Under the pieces are notes generated by a model. The model was not told the DNA's origin. It saw only the letters and a list, made by a program, of their open reading frames with translations, and made no database searches. From the NCBI RefSeq assembly GCF_949628215.1, contig NC_134276.1, forward strand, positions 102,303,799 through 102,367,798: a stretch of 64,000 bases of DNA, given 5' to 3'. This document shows positions 47,136-61,600 of the stretch, in pieces; position 1 is the first letter of the stretch; each line of letters opens with the position of its first letter. The position numbers and the translations under genes were made by a program. The DNA is from Phalacrocorax aristotelis (lineage: Eukaryota; Chordata; Aves; Suliformes; Phalacrocoracidae).

Positions 47136-50100
47136 TGGACCACTGTCATGGGCAAGATAGAGTAAATTACAACCTATAGCAGACCTGGATGCTGGGCTTC
47201 ATGTAAGAACCAAGGAGATAAGCACTTTAACACCCATCTGCCAGCCCCATCGCAGCAACTGACCATTCCCTGATGAATCAGTGCTGTGGCAATATCTGTG
47301 TTGTGGAGCAGGTGGGTCCATCCTGTGACAGGGTGTTTTCATCAGCAGGAGGTGCACCACATGTAAACATGCACAATATTTAACAATTAGTATAAACAAC
47401 ATTACAATTGGATGTATTTTCACATGTAGCAGCCCTGTGGTCTTGAAGCCACCACGCAGGGAAAACGTTTTCCTTTTAGATGTACAGTAGGCTCAGAACT
47501 GAGTGATATTCAATTGTTCACAACTGCGATTGATAGCACTTCTGTGACTGTTCAGCAGTGTTAACTGTTTCGCATTGCTGACTATTTTACAAATCCCTTG
47601 TTAGTCTTACTGGTGAGATGGTGAAGAAGGTAGCAGACATACTGAAGATCCTGAGATTAGACCCAGATCTCATAGGAGGGTTTGTGTGAGTTCGTTAGTA
47701 ATTCACCTCTCCCAACATTTTGCAATACCTGTTGTAAACACATAAAGGGATACTCCTAAATAAACACAAACATGCATATGTATAACACACACAGATTGGT
47801 ATCTATAGGATTGGAATGGGGTCCTCAATTTTCTGTTTCCTGTAGAAGATAAGATTAACAGAAGATTGTTATTAATAGTGATCTTTGTTCCCCAGACACT
47901 TCCCTTCACAGGAGCTTCCAGTATACTCAGTCACTTTTTTTCCAGTTCTTCATCCAGTTTCCCTGTATTCTCTACAATAAACAGATGAACTTTACACTTT
48001 ATTTTAGATCAGCAGCTGATATACTTACTCACAGATTTTTCCATCTTCTTTTTCCTTTCTTTTCTTTAAAGTAACCATACATAATTCATGAATTACAGGG
48101 TTCATTACTTAGGATCATGACTTCTATAGGGTTAATTCTTAGAAACAAAAGAATATGGCTGTTAAGTGTGGTTATTGGAGAGGTATGAGTATCCTCTCAT
48201 ATATACCTATGTAATTTTCCTTCGGTATTTCTTCTGTTCTGGTTAAATCATAATATGGTACTATTCACTGTGCCTTTTAGACCTCACACCTTTGTATACA
48301 CAGACTTAACCCACAATCTTCTCAGCCTTTAACAACTGATACGCTATACTGCCAACTACTGATACTTAGACTGCTGATAGCATTTGATTAGTTTCCCCAC
48401 TGCTTTAAACTTTTTACCTTCATGATAGGCCTCCTTGATTCCTTCTGGTATTTACACATTTGCTTAAAAGAACATTAGTGAAATCAACAGTTCTGTCCCT
48501 GGGTCTGGCTGCTGCTTTTCAAGTTGTTGTCTGTCAGTTGATCACCCTGTAAAACAAAAAGACTACCAAGGCCACTAGGTTTTTATAGTTTGGCTTTAAC
48601 TGTGACTGCTGGAACCTTTCCTCTTAAGATTACTCAAGATTACATCTATTAATTAAGTTTGAACTGTTTCTTTATGTTGATTTGTTTTTTATAATCCAAT
48701 TTTTACTGTATCTCGGGACATTTTCCAGCTCCTCCTCATTTGTCATACCAATGTTGGTAATTAAAGATGCCACCTCTTTATTTTTTGTTTTGCAGCTATG
48801 CTTCCAGCCCTCTTACCTGTTTCTTGCATTCTTGTGCTGGGCCTCTGCAGTGGGTCAGCATGTGTAAGCTACCACCTCTTCAGGAGCTTTGGTTTCCACC
48901 TCTCGAACATCAAACTCTTCTTGCCGCTGTTTGTCATTCCTCTAAGCGAATCATTATGGTTTCATTTCTTTCTGCATTCACCCCATGCATGATGGATGTT
49001 ATTTTCTTTCCCAGAGTAAGGGAGTTAGGATTTGTACATCATTTCCCCTCACGGATATGGTTTTCATCACAACTGGGAGTTTTGATGTCTTGCCCTGTAC
49101 AGGTTGAGTTTTCTTTTTAAGTGGGGAAATCGTGTTGCAGTTGTTTATTTCTCATGAAGCTGTTCTTCCATCTTTCAGGGAGCAGCGTTTAGGTTTCATC
49201 CTTAGCCTATTTTCTTGGTCCTTTTTCTGCTCAATGGTAAATACATTTGCAGGTTCAACGGTTGGGGTATTCTGTTTTTCTGAGAGACCCGGAGACTTAA
49301 TGGAGCGTTACACAGTTTGATCACCTGTTATAACACTTCGGGTACATTTGCGAAAGTATTAACCCCCATCCCTTCACATAGGATCTGGCATGGGTGCCAG
49401 ACAAGACGAACTGCTGATCTGCTGGTAGGTTGGCTACTAATCAGAGGGATCTTGACAGGCTGTCCCCCAAATGTTCATAGCTGGTAAAAATCTGTCTCTA
49501 AATATTAGAATAACTCCATGTCTGAAGATCGCTCCCTTGTCATGTCAGAGACCCACATCAGGATGCACTGTCCTTAATACCTTGTACAGAAACGATGAAA
49601 AGAGTGCAGACAGTGGAGCAGTGCACCTGGAATGGTCCTTTGTGACTAAATAAAAACATGTTTTAGAAAGCAACGTTTTCCAGTCATCTCTGAAATGAGA
49701 GGAAAAGCACTCAGAAGGAAAGTGAATTTTAACCATATTTTGGTAAGCAGTACAAGCATAAGCAAGGTTGTGAGGAAAACCCTTTGTGTTTCTGAGAACA
49801 GACTGTATTTCATCAGGATGCATTCGACGGTGAGAGATTCCAGCCTAAGCAGTTTCTCAACCCTGAATGCTTGGAAAAACCCAACCAGGCAGAACAAGTC
49901 GGGTCCCAAACTTTGACTGTGTCTGGTGCCGGGACTGCATTGCAATGGAGATACTGGCACCTGCCACCCTGCCAAGAAATGCACTGCTCTGTGCAGTCCT
50001 CAGGCTGCAGGGGTAGAGAAATCATGGCCAGGCGGAGATTGCAATCATTCAGCTTTGTTGCTATGGTTTTATGTGTTGCTGTTGCAAAAGCTTTAGAGGG

Positions 50101-53100
50101 TAAATAAGGGTGTTGCCTGCACATAGCATTTAAATGAAAAAGCAAACACTAATATTTCACTGTGTCCGATGCTTAGCTTCTAGTGACTTAAGGAAATTCA
50201 TTCCTTAGCCTCTGTGAGATCACTTTTCTGAAATGAAAGCAAGAGGGAAAATAAACACCTTTCCAGACAATGACCACAGGATGGCTTTTGGTGGGCACAG
50301 ATAGCTCTGACAGAAGTGTTGTCCAACACGCTGCAGGTGAGGGAATTCCCACATCAGCCCTGGAGAACATGAGTTGCTGAGTGACCTGTGCTGTGAGCAT
50401 GGGCAATGGGGAGGGTATCTGCATGCACTGCTGATAAACTGTGCAGCAGCTGGTGGTGCTGCGCCCCTCCTGCCTGGTAACACTAGGGTAAGACTAAGAA
50501 GAGTCGACTACCTGTTATGGCCACATGCCCATTACCACCTCAGTGTGTGTGCCTGCCACAGGCTGAGCAGCTCTCATGTGGAAACCCCATCCTCATCAGC
50601 AGCCCAGGCAGCCAAAGGGCTCCTGAAAAGCAGATCGGGCCATCAGCTCCCAGCATGACCTCTTCACACCGCCACAACCTGAGGACAGCGTCCTGGCTGG
50701 GAAGATAAGATGTGGCAACTCAAATGCACACATGCGTGTCCCTCAGAGAGGAAGAGAAATCTGAAGTGCCCACATGGGTTCCCTCCTAAATGTGGAGTGG
50801 ATTTTCACCATACTTTCAGCTGTAATTAAACTATTGTTGCCTGCAGCTAAACTGCAGGTTATCAGAAGGCAAAGTCCTGCTCAAGGCCAGTGTCATGAAA
50901 GGCGAAGTTAATGGTAATAACTGACAGCAGCAATTTTACTCCTAACAGAGTAAGCTGAATCTGTCTTTCGGATGGGAAGCTGCAGGTCAGTTGCTTGCTG
51001 GGTTGTAGGTAGGAACCACAAGGCTCTGCAGACACACGCACACACACCTCCCACATGCACAAGGACACTCAGTATCTCCCAACATAGTTGCCCTCTGCCC
51101 CTCACCCACACTCTCCAGGCCCTTACGGAGAAGTACAATCAGTAACTCAGCCAGAGCAGTTAAAGAGTTGGAGAGATGGTAGTAAAGAGTTGGATGGGAG
51201 TATAAATGTCACCCAGGGGAGTGCACACAGTGAGGTACTGGCTGTGCTCCCCTGCCCTCTGCTTCTATAGAGTATCTTTGAAAACCACAGGTCATTTGCC
51301 ATCAGTGGTTTGAACTAGCACCAATGGTGGTATGGAGGTACCACTGTCCCTTATGCCCCACACTTAGCCTGTGATCTGGGCCCTCAGTCCTGGGAGCCCC
51401 TGTACAGCTCTGATGCTTATACACTTGACAGCTATACACTCCTGGTCCTGGAAATAAAATTGCATCGTGATACATCAGGCTTGAAGGGGGGTTGGGGGTG
51501 GTGAGTTGTCCTGGCGTTTGCTTTTATAAACACTATCTGTGTAGCTAAAGAACAGCCCAGCCTAAGGTTTAGTTATCAGCTATACCTGCACCCCAATTTG
51601 ACTTTCAGTGATGTCCACAGCTGAACATGATGACAAATGAACATTTCTTCCTCTGCATGTGTTGGCTCTTTAGGTGCCTGGGCCTGGGGAAATGAAACAG
51701 CGCGTTCCGTGTTCTCTCCACTTCCCCGCAAGGCACCCAGAGACAGACAAGGCAGACCCTGTGTGGTGTGAGAGGGCCAAAGGTATGTGCTTTGGTCCCA
51801 AGCTGACCTGAGGTTTTTGTTTGGGATTACACTGAGCAGCAGTTCACAGAAATTGCAGCACAGACGTACAATGGTAGCAGGCATCATGCCACGCCTGCTC
51901 TCTAGGAAAAACCCATTTCTCACAACAAAACTCACTGGATCCAGGGGTCTCCTTAAGAGTGAGCTGCTAGTATCGAGGAGTTTCTGGGGAATGGAAACTG
52001 GGAGAGGCACCCTTGCTAAAACTACATTTTACTGCGAAGTCCTGTCCTCATAAAGCAGAGGGAAGGGAGAGTAGTAGTTACAGCAACAGGCCTTGGGTTT
52101 GGCAGGAGATCATTGCACTGACAGAGGTCACTGATTGCAACAGCTCCTCTGGGCAGAGGCAGCTCACAGCTTCTGATGGGGCGGAATGCCCACAGTAACA
52201 CTGCCTAGCTTCAAATCTTGCTCCTTCTCCTTTCATATCCTAACCACAGAGGGTGGCCTGTAAGCTGGATCCAAATCCTGACTGAGTCTCTGAGTCTTTA
52301 CAAAAGGAACTTGTCCCCTTCCTTCTGCACACAGAACACTGCTAAGCTGTGGACCTTCTTGCCACAGGACACTCTAGATGCGAGTTACTGGCAACCATCC
52401 AAAAGCGATTGGATTGATTCAGAGAAGAAAAAAAGTATCAAGAGTGTTTGAGTAAAAAGACATCACACCCTGTCACAGCAGATTGCTGAGGATTACTTTG
52501 GGGAAGCATAACTACATGAAAGCATGAAAGAACATGATACTATGTTCTTCCTTAGGCTTCCAGGTTTGTCCATTCCCTTGACTGATTTCTTCACTTAACA
52601 AAACCTCCTCACCCTGTCTGGTAAAGGGGAGGGAGAGGCAGGAAGGAGGACAGTGGGAAAAGAAAAAAAATCATGTAGGAATCAACCTGTCCGGTGGACA
52701 ACAGACAAAACAAAGTGAAGGTAGTAAAGGTCACCAGGATGTTCTCATTAAACCTCCCCATCTGGGGGCAAGGGTGCAATGACTTGAGGGAACTTCAGAT
52801 AGAATAAGGTATACAAAAAGGGGAGGGCAGGGGAGCCACCAGAGCCTTTCTAGGAGGTTCTGCAGGGGTCGGAAGAGAGATCACAACCTGCCACCCTCAG
52901 GGTGCTTGTGTACCAGGGTACCTCTTGCCACAGAAGGCTAGACAGACTCATGGCTGATCCAGGGTAAGACATCTGTATGTTGTTGTAGCCCACTGATGCT
53001 CCAGAGTGGACTTCAGCCCCAAGTTTGGTGGCAGCAATGTAGCATTACAGCTGAGAGGTAGATCAGAACAGACGTGCAGGGGTACTTAGACCAGCTTTGG

Positions 53101-55637
53101 TACCAGCCCTCCTATGGGCTGCCCCTCTGGCACAGCCCAGATTGTTAAGTCAGCTAGTTCTGCTCTCCTGGCTCAGGTGAAGTCCACAGGAGCCAGTGGG
53201 GAATTTGGATAGAACGCAGCAAGGAGAGCCTGAACTGGAGCTGGAATTACTGCCAATACCCACTTTCACAGGGCTTGATGTTTTTAGCTCACATGTCTGC
53301 AGGCTTATGGATTCGTTGCTGAAAAGTGGCACATAGGAGTGAATCATCTGTTTTCATAACTCCTCAGCAAAACAAGTGGTCTGATTCACATGGACAGGGG
53401 AGTTCAACCACTTCTCCAGGAGGGCTGCTGCGACTCCTTAGTGAGGCTGCATTTCAAGACATGTTTGAAAGCAATGCTGTTCCAAAGACAAAGGACTGAA
53501 GTCAGGGATTAAATTCCAGCCTCCCTGGTCTCTGAAAAATTACAAGAAACTTCTGCCTCTTTCCAGTTCTGTTGGAAGCATTTCCTCATATTATCAAGCA
53601 CTGCAGATCCTTACACCAGATCTGTTACTTGTCCAGAGGATATATCTACACCAGCTTGCAGCTACATGTAAAAGACTCTGCCTTACCTCACACTTGATCT
53701 CTCCCCTACGAGATGCATTTAGCCAGTGATCAAGACCTCCCTCCTGCTTGGCCATGAGATGCTTCTGCTCAGGACTGGCCCCCTTTGAAATTCTGGGAGG
53801 TAGCTAGCTACCAGTGCCCCATTTCTTGGATGCTGGGAGGGGAAGCAGTGTCAGAGCAGCATGCCTTCCCAGCAGGTACCCTCGGGAGTCAGTGACTGGC
53901 AGAAGCTGGGAATTAAAGTGCTTGCCAAACAGCATGCCTGTCTCCCCCTGTCTGGAGCCTAGTGCAAACCAGTCCCTTTTGCACAGGAGCCAAATGAAAG
54001 TGCCTAAAACTAGCACAGTCTCATGTTAAACAACTTTGTGTTTAAAACTCCACCTTTTTCCGTATGCCTACATACATGTTTATATATTTTAATCCCTTCT
54101 ATTTGTAAAGGCTATATGAGTGCTTTATTAAGGAGCCGGGGAGGAGAAATGGATTAGAGACCCCAGGATACAGCCTGAGGATTGCAGAGGCTGAGTTTAA
54201 GCTGGGAATTCTGATAAGAGAGCAAGTCTGGGTCCAAATCTGTGATACTTAATGCAGGAGCAGAACAGAGCTCAACCCACTGCTTCACCAGCCCTCAGTG
54301 CGAGCTCAGCTTTCACTGCACTTCTAGGAGTGCATGAGGCTTCTTCCCACCCAGGTACCTGGTGGGCAAACACTGCTGGTCTGCTGGAGCTGCCACTGGC
54401 CCTGGATCTCACACTGGTGGAAGGCTGCTAGCCAGTGGTGTGCTACCTGGTACGACCCTGTATTCAAAACCTTGGTGCTAGTGAGCAAGCACATTGCTTG
54501 AGCATAGCAGCCACCCCTCAGCCACACAAGCCCGTGTGGCTCTGCCTCCCGTGTTGGGAAAGAATAGATCTGAGAGGTGCTCTTCTTGTCTTGTGGCACT
54601 TGAGCAGTTTTGTTACTGGCGGGGTCCGGGCACTAGCAACATGCAAAGTGCCTGTGCCATGTTATGCTGCGCAGGTGGGAAGAGGAGGACAGCATCCAGC
54701 ACAGGTTGTGCCAGTATTACCTGGTATGTGCACACAGTCACTGTGGCTGGGTGCAGCCTGCTGACAAGCTCAGTGTTATGCAGAAATCTCAAGTTAGGTC
54801 TAAAGCTGCTATATATTTTGGGTTTAATGCACTCCATCATTGCACATTAAAAAAAGTGCTGTTTATTTTTCCCAACCTGTAGACCTGAATACAGCCTAGT
54901 AGAAATGCTCATTACTCATACTTGGGACTTTAATGGAGTTCTGTGACCATGGAACCAGCTGGTACTGCTCATACAGTGATAGTAAAAGGAGAAGCAAAGG
55001 CCAGGTCAGGACATTTTATTGAAATAGAAAACCAGAGCGAGCACTCTACACAACCTCATGGAACAGCACCTTCTGAGCCCAACTCCACTGTCAGAGAAAG
55101 TTACATTACACTCATATTTATTTTAGCAGAAAAAAATCTATGTTTTACACACAACAATCCATAGAAGTCATTGAGGCCAAAACATATCCTGAGGCCCTGC
55201 ATCACCCCAAGAGCATTAAAAAGACAACTGATCATTTCAAGCCCACTGGCAAGGAAGGGAAACAAATGTGTCAGCACATAAGTTAAGAAATAATTGCTCA
55301 TTTAACCTGGTCTATATTGCATGTGCCCAGTCACATTTCTTGTTTCCTCAGCCTTCCTTGACCTTGGGCCCATTTGCATATATGGCCGCAATCCAATTGC
55401 GCAAACTGGCCTTGCAATCTGCCTGCGTTCAGCTCCTGCTTCAAGCAGAAAACCCTTGCCTCCGGAGTGGTAGACAGAGGCCACCCGCGTGTGCACACCT
55501 TCCCCATGCATGGCGGTGTCTTCCCTGCATCTTCCCTGATACCTGGCCCCGGCATCATGCTGCAGCCGCTGGCATGGGGCGTGGGGCTGGTAGCATGCAG
55601 GGAGACCCAGCACCCCTGGCACCAGCCTGCTCTGGAT
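47136..55637. other. Intergenic, no gene recognised; T-rich stretch at 47.9-49.3 kb
   Basis: No exon was recognised. From about 47.9 to 49.3 kb the plus strand is markedly T-rich, which might be an eroded retroelement in minus orientation, but I recognise no motif. The other open frames in this interval have no recognisable homology. KCNE2 upstream exons or regulatory elements could lie here unseen. Confidence 0.45.
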
Positions 55638-55696
55638 CTGGTGCTGAACCCACTCCAAGAGGGACTGGCATCCTGCCAGTCCCCATCCAGCACCAG
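55638..55696. repeat. Nested inverted repeat (hairpin-forming)
   Basis: Outer arms CTGGTGCTG (55638-55646) and CAGCACCAG (55688-55696) enclose inner arms GGGACTGGCA (55661-55670) and TGCCAGTCCC (55674-55683) around a three-base loop. All 19 pairs are perfect. The two stems are separated by an uneven internal loop (14 and 4 bases). Confidence 0.9.
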
Positions 55697-58600
55697 CTCC
55701 CCCAGGAAAGTGCTGAGAGCTAAGGTGAACTCCTTGTGCTGATCCACTGGGCCACACATCTCCACACACCCCCGGGACGGCTCCCAGGCCCAAAAGAATG
55801 TGTGATTTTAGACATACCGTGCACTACATAACTCTGTGAGTATTCCCATTGTCAAGAAGTGCAGTGACTGTGGAGATGGAAGCGGCCACTTCCCAGCTTT
55901 CCAAAATCAGCTGGAACTTTCCCATTGACATTAATCTCAGTTTAGGAAGACATCTAGGGTACAATTAAGTACAGCCTTTTTGGAAATGGCTCTTATGTAC
56001 ATGCCTAGCTTAAGTGCTTTTCTGAATAAAGATGATTTCCTGAACTAGAGCTTCTGCTGGGAGCCGGAGTGGATCCAGAAGAAGGTTATTCTGGGTAAGC
56101 TGCCTGAGGGATTGCTGCAGATAATTTTGTGCATCTATATAGCACCCTATCTGGATAACAGAAGAAAAATCTTTTAATTGGATTCCATCCCATTAATTAC
56201 CCTCCTGGATCTGCTAACGTCCAGTGCTCTAGAAACTATAGTCTGGCATTTCCATCGAAGGCTCCAGTAAAAGCTACAGTAAAGAGCCATGGACTGTTGG
56301 TTCACCTTAGATTTCAAAAATACTGTGAATGTGGTGGCCTGGAACATATGCTGTAAGCATTGTGGCATGGCATGTACATTTAACCCACCAAAGTCATGGA
56401 AGTGCATTTTGGTCCCTCTTTCTCTTAGTTCCAGGACTATATAATGTGCAGTTCCTCAGAGTGCCTTCTTTGAGAAGGATGAGTTTAGCATTTCTACTGC
56501 TGCCTTTCACTGGCCATTTCTGAGATGGGAGAAAGAGGAGAAATTACCATTTTCATAAAAATTCAGTCACTTTTAAAATAAACCAGATTTGTCAGGGTGC
56601 CCAAGAATGTCTGCAGACCTGCGTGATTGGAGTACGCACACTTTTTTGTGTGTGTAAGTATGTGATTGCTGTGGTTCATATAAGAATGCATCCACAGAAT
56701 TTCTGTCTCATGTTGGTACCTTACCCTGCTTTTGCATTGACCCAGATTATTCAGAGGTCTCATTGTCTCAGTGGGGTAACCATGGTCCCCGTGCTGGTAT
56801 CTCCTGGATGGGGATGAAGCTGCCCAGAGCAGCATGGAAGGCACCAGAATAGAGCAGTCAGTGTGCAGGCTGCCGAGGGCAGGTCTGGACTCAGTACCGT
56901 GACCTCTTTAGGACAAGGGGTAGCTTCATATTCCAGTCTAATGTGTTGAAGCAAATTCCTGTTTTGTGCTCTTCTGCAGGGATTGCCATGCCTCATGCAC
57001 TTACAATGCAGAGATTTACTGTTGCCATCACTCCTTCTCCATCACCAGAGCTAGCTACAAGCCCACTGTTCAGTGCAACCCTCCAACCCAAAAGCAGCAC
57101 TGTAGCTGAGCTTGGCCCCTGGTACATTCAAGAACTCGCCAGGCCCACACAGTGGTGTGTGAACTAAGGGACTAGATGTATCAACCATCAAGGTATCTAT
57201 AGGATGGAGGAGAGGAGTCTTAAGACACTTGCATGCAGTGTGACAATGCATTATCTAACTTGGTGGGGATGATACTGGACCTTCATTTTAAAGTACTTAC
57301 TGCTATTGTAATGGCAGTAAAAACAGTACAAGGTTTCTAATGCAAATTAGTTAAAATAGACACAACCAGATTTCAGCTAAAAGTTAGAAGTTTGGTCCCA
57401 CAAACATTAAAGAGAACAGTCTGGAGTCAAGTGGGTGTTTATCAGTCTGTTTGTCTCCTCCTCATCTGCTCCAGATGCTTCCAGAGCTGACAAACTTCAT
57501 CTTGTTGTCCCTGGGGAGCTGGGAATCAGTAGATTACAAGGGATAGACTGCTTACCTGGTTTTGTGCATGTGTCTCCACTGAAGTTCACCTGAAAGATAT
57601 CCCAAGTGAAAAACATCACTCATCCCTCTATTTCCTGTCACTAAAGTTCTTCAGCCTGGTATTACATCTGCTAAACAAGGACCTTCTATGCAATATTTTT
57701 CAAAAAGGAAATTGTCCATTTACTCAAAGGCCCTTTAAAGGAAAGCAGGACTGGAGGTAAGGGAAGAGCAGACAGAAAGGCATACGTAGGACCTTTCTAA
57801 AATATGGAATCCATACAATGTAATGGACAATGGTTTGCCTTGTGAAGTATCTTTTACAGCAATGATGTGAGAAGCTGTATCTTTAAATGGTTATAAAAGA
57901 AAACAATTCTCAGGCAGAAGCACCATCTACTGGTGGACACCAGTTCTATTACTTCACTTAGTCTACAGTGAAACTAGCTTAAACGACCACCTCAGAGACT
58001 GTTAGAGGTGCTTAAGAGGCATCTTTGAGACAGCTTAATCCAAATCCTAGATATTTACCCATTTTTCACACAAAATCCCTCATGGCACTGTGTTACTCCA
58101 GCCCCTAGCTAAGAAGTTTCACAAGCAGATATTTGCTTTGACAGAAGCAGTTTCTTATGTTTAGAAAAGGATCAGGCTTTCAGCCTCCTCTCACTAAAGT
58201 CAATACGAGAACTTTCACTGCCTCCCGAGTACCAAAAGTGTTTCTTCAGTGGCAGCAGGAGGTGCTTCTTAGTGTTGGGCTACAAAGGCTGTGTGTCTCC
58301 CTTTTGTCTATGGAGGTCTTAGTTTTCAGGAAATTGAGATATGTCTATGTCCAGAAACATGGATTAAGGGCAATGTATCCTGCAAGCTCTCCAGAACATG
58401 TTAAGATACAGCACTGAAAGGGTGACTACATTTCACCCAGTGGATATGATGAATGATTAAAAATTTCCTTGTGTTTCAATCTGAAGGGAAGGTGAAAAGT
58501 ACTGTGCTATATGCTATGCAGGAAATTATTAATGAGCTTACAAAGGAACTATGTTAAGTTTCCTATGTTCCTTCATTAAAAATTTACTCAAGTGACATAA

Positions 58601-61600
58601 TTCAGGAGCCTTGCTTGACAAGGATACAGAGCTGACCTTTCTGACCTCAATTCCCTCAACTCAGACAAGGTTCAAAATATGAATCCAGACCTGGATTCAA
58701 ATGCTGCAGACCATTTATACATCTGCATAAGAAGCTGAACGTCAGTGGTGCATATTTCTCTGTGTTAATCCATTGATGTTTGACCTGAGATCTCAGTGCT
58801 GTGTCACAAGCTCACCTCTGATCCTAGCCTGCAGTGAAAAATGGACAGGTTACTTATAGCGAACTGATCCTCCTCCAGAAGTACCCCAAACATTCAAAAT
58901 CAAAATGTAATATGTGAATGGGTTGGCTGAAGAAAAGAGGCTTGAACTGGAGGGGTCCCCATCTCTGGGGTTTGATTTTTGACAGCCCACATTCAGATTT
59001 CTGCATAATTAAAATAAAAACACATTTTCCATAGCTCAGGGCTCACCTAACGTAATTTATCTTCTCAGAAGGGGAGTCTCAAACCTCTCATCAAAGACAG
59101 TCTTTCTCTTAAAACTGATCTGTAAAACTTACTTATTTTTTTCTGCTTTCTCTATCCAGATTATACTTTTGATAAGTATTCCCCTCATTGCTGAGAATTA
59201 CCATAAAGCTAATACACCAGTGAAATGCTCGAGAACGGGTTGAAGAGTGATGTGTCATTTGTGTACCCACTTATCAGGAGGACCAAACCTGTGGGGAGAA
59301 GATTGCTCACTTTTTTCTTACTTCAGAGGATCCATATCAGTCTGCATTTGGCACACAGCACAAAGCCATTTGTTTGACCTACAACTCAGGCTAAGCATCA
59401 TGATAAATGAAAAGAAACCTGATTAGACAGAAAAATATCTGGGTCACTTATGCGAGTGAAGCAAAAGCAGATTTAATCTCTTCCAGAGACATATTTTTCC
59501 ATAAAGCAGGACAATGGGACGTCCCTTGCTTTTTCTCTTGGAGCACATGGGTCACCACAGAGGATGCAGATCCCACCAACTCCACTTGGCATCATTGCTC
59601 TAAATACCATTTCCTATTTGAAGGGTCAGCTGAGGTCTTATTAAAGAAGTGAAAAGTTTATCTTTTCCTTCAGATATCAGTCCAGTTACAAAGGTCTGGG
59701 CCACCACCCTCTGATGACCCAAAATGGGTTCCTCCTAATTTTTTAATGTATGCAGCTGAAAACTATGAAACAAACAGGCAGGCCATGAAGAAATGGCTGC
59801 ACAGGAAGGAGTGATGCTCCAACTGGATAAGTTACAGGCATTTTGCTTATTTGTCTTGTACTGATAGACACACTTCTGTCTGGAAGTCTCAAAGGTACTT
59901 TAACAACATCACCAGCTCGGCCTTACAGTGACCACTTTTTTTGCTGGCATCTTCTGACACCCTCAACGTATTTTAAAGCTCGCATGTTTTTAGAAGATAT
60001 TTGCTGAAAATACAGACACAGTTTTGCTCATGTAACCTAAACAATCTGGAAGCTTCCAGACGTGCTGCGTGTGGTGTGAGATTTTCTTTAACACGTTGGA
60101 ACTTTGAAGAGAGCTTTATCTCACCAGGCAGGAACAGCGTGAGCCGTACCCTGCAGCATTCCGCAGTTGATATGACTCTAAGGAAGGGTAAGAGCATTGT
60201 TTCTGAAGGACATGGACACATACCGCCCAGAGATAAAGCCTGGCTGCTGGCACAGAGCCGCCTCTAGGGATGCCATCCCAGGAGGTCTGCGTTTGCAAGA
60301 CCACTTGCAGTGCTCTATCCTAGTATCTGTGGGACTTTTTCATGTAACAGGACCACCATGGACTTGAGCAGTTCAAATGAAAACATTGATTTGCTTACTC
60401 TTTTTCAGGAAAGCAACTGAAAGCATAGCCCTTCAACGATACTAAGGTGTGTGATACCGATTAAAATCAGTGGTAGCTAGGAACCAAAATAGCTTTGAGA
60501 AGCTGAATGGTTTGTCCTGTCACTGAATGACTCTGTGATGGAACAAGAGGCTGAGCCTAGGTCTTCTCAGCTGTGGCTGTCTCTGCTGACCCACTGACTC
60601 CTGATACTCTTGATGTAGAGACTGATTTATGAACCCCATCCTTCAGAGAACATGCATCAACACTCTCATTCTTATACAAAGCCCTACCTTACACCAAACA
60701 TCCGTGCTACCTGCGTGATGAAAGTCTGCTTGAGAGTCCCCACAAATCTGACAGTGTCCTAGAACTGCACTTGCTCTTTTAAACAAGGATCCCTATTATT
60801 AATTCATAGACGAGCTGTATTTTTAATTGGTCATTAATATCACATCATACGTGGCTGAAGCTCACATAATGACATGAGTAAGGACCAAAGGCTCGTCTGA
60901 ACACTCCTGGACTTTGTGTAACTGGAGATCAAATGCTGTGTCAGGAATCATTAATAATGGATTGAAACCAACTATCCCGTTTAACAGGAGGAATTCAGGA
61001 GCTCAGAGCTATCTTTGCAATAGAACCTGATCCTGATTCATATCACTGTGTATCTGAGCTCTTGCTAGGTTAACCAGAACCCACCCCGAAACAATGTTCC
61101 TGGTAAATTTTAGGGCATCTTCAACTCTAATCGTGGAAACACAGGAAATGCATGTGCAGAACTGGGATCAAGATTCACAGCCTGCACAGCACCACAATAA
61201 GAACTAGGCAGAAAACAGTAATCCTCTTATGAAATCTAGTTGCTTTCCACCTCAGACTAAAACATCTCATCTTCCTTTTGGAAAGGGAATGGAATTTCAT
61301 GCAGGTGGGTGGGAAGGGGGAGGAGGAAGCCCAGGAGCAGTCTGCACAGTGCCTGGGCTACTGAGGAGCTGCAAGATGAGTCTGTCAAAATCTCATCCAA
61401 ACCTAAAACTTTTGGCAAGCTGGTGAACTCCTTGTTTTGTTGCTGTTTCTTCAGCCAGCTGTCATGGTGATGGATTCAGTCCACAGAGAGGGAGCTAAGG
61501 CAATACTGCTGTTGTATTCTGGAGAGTACTGCATGTCCCAGCGTGGCACTCTCCCTCTGTCCCTAGCGCTGGCTGCTCTAAGGGGTTTGACAGGAGCTCC

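Noticed and set aside
55268-55793. Four overlapping frames of 122-163 codons on both strands
   Set aside because: Openness on both strands at once, no homology, locally raised G+C; treated as chance.
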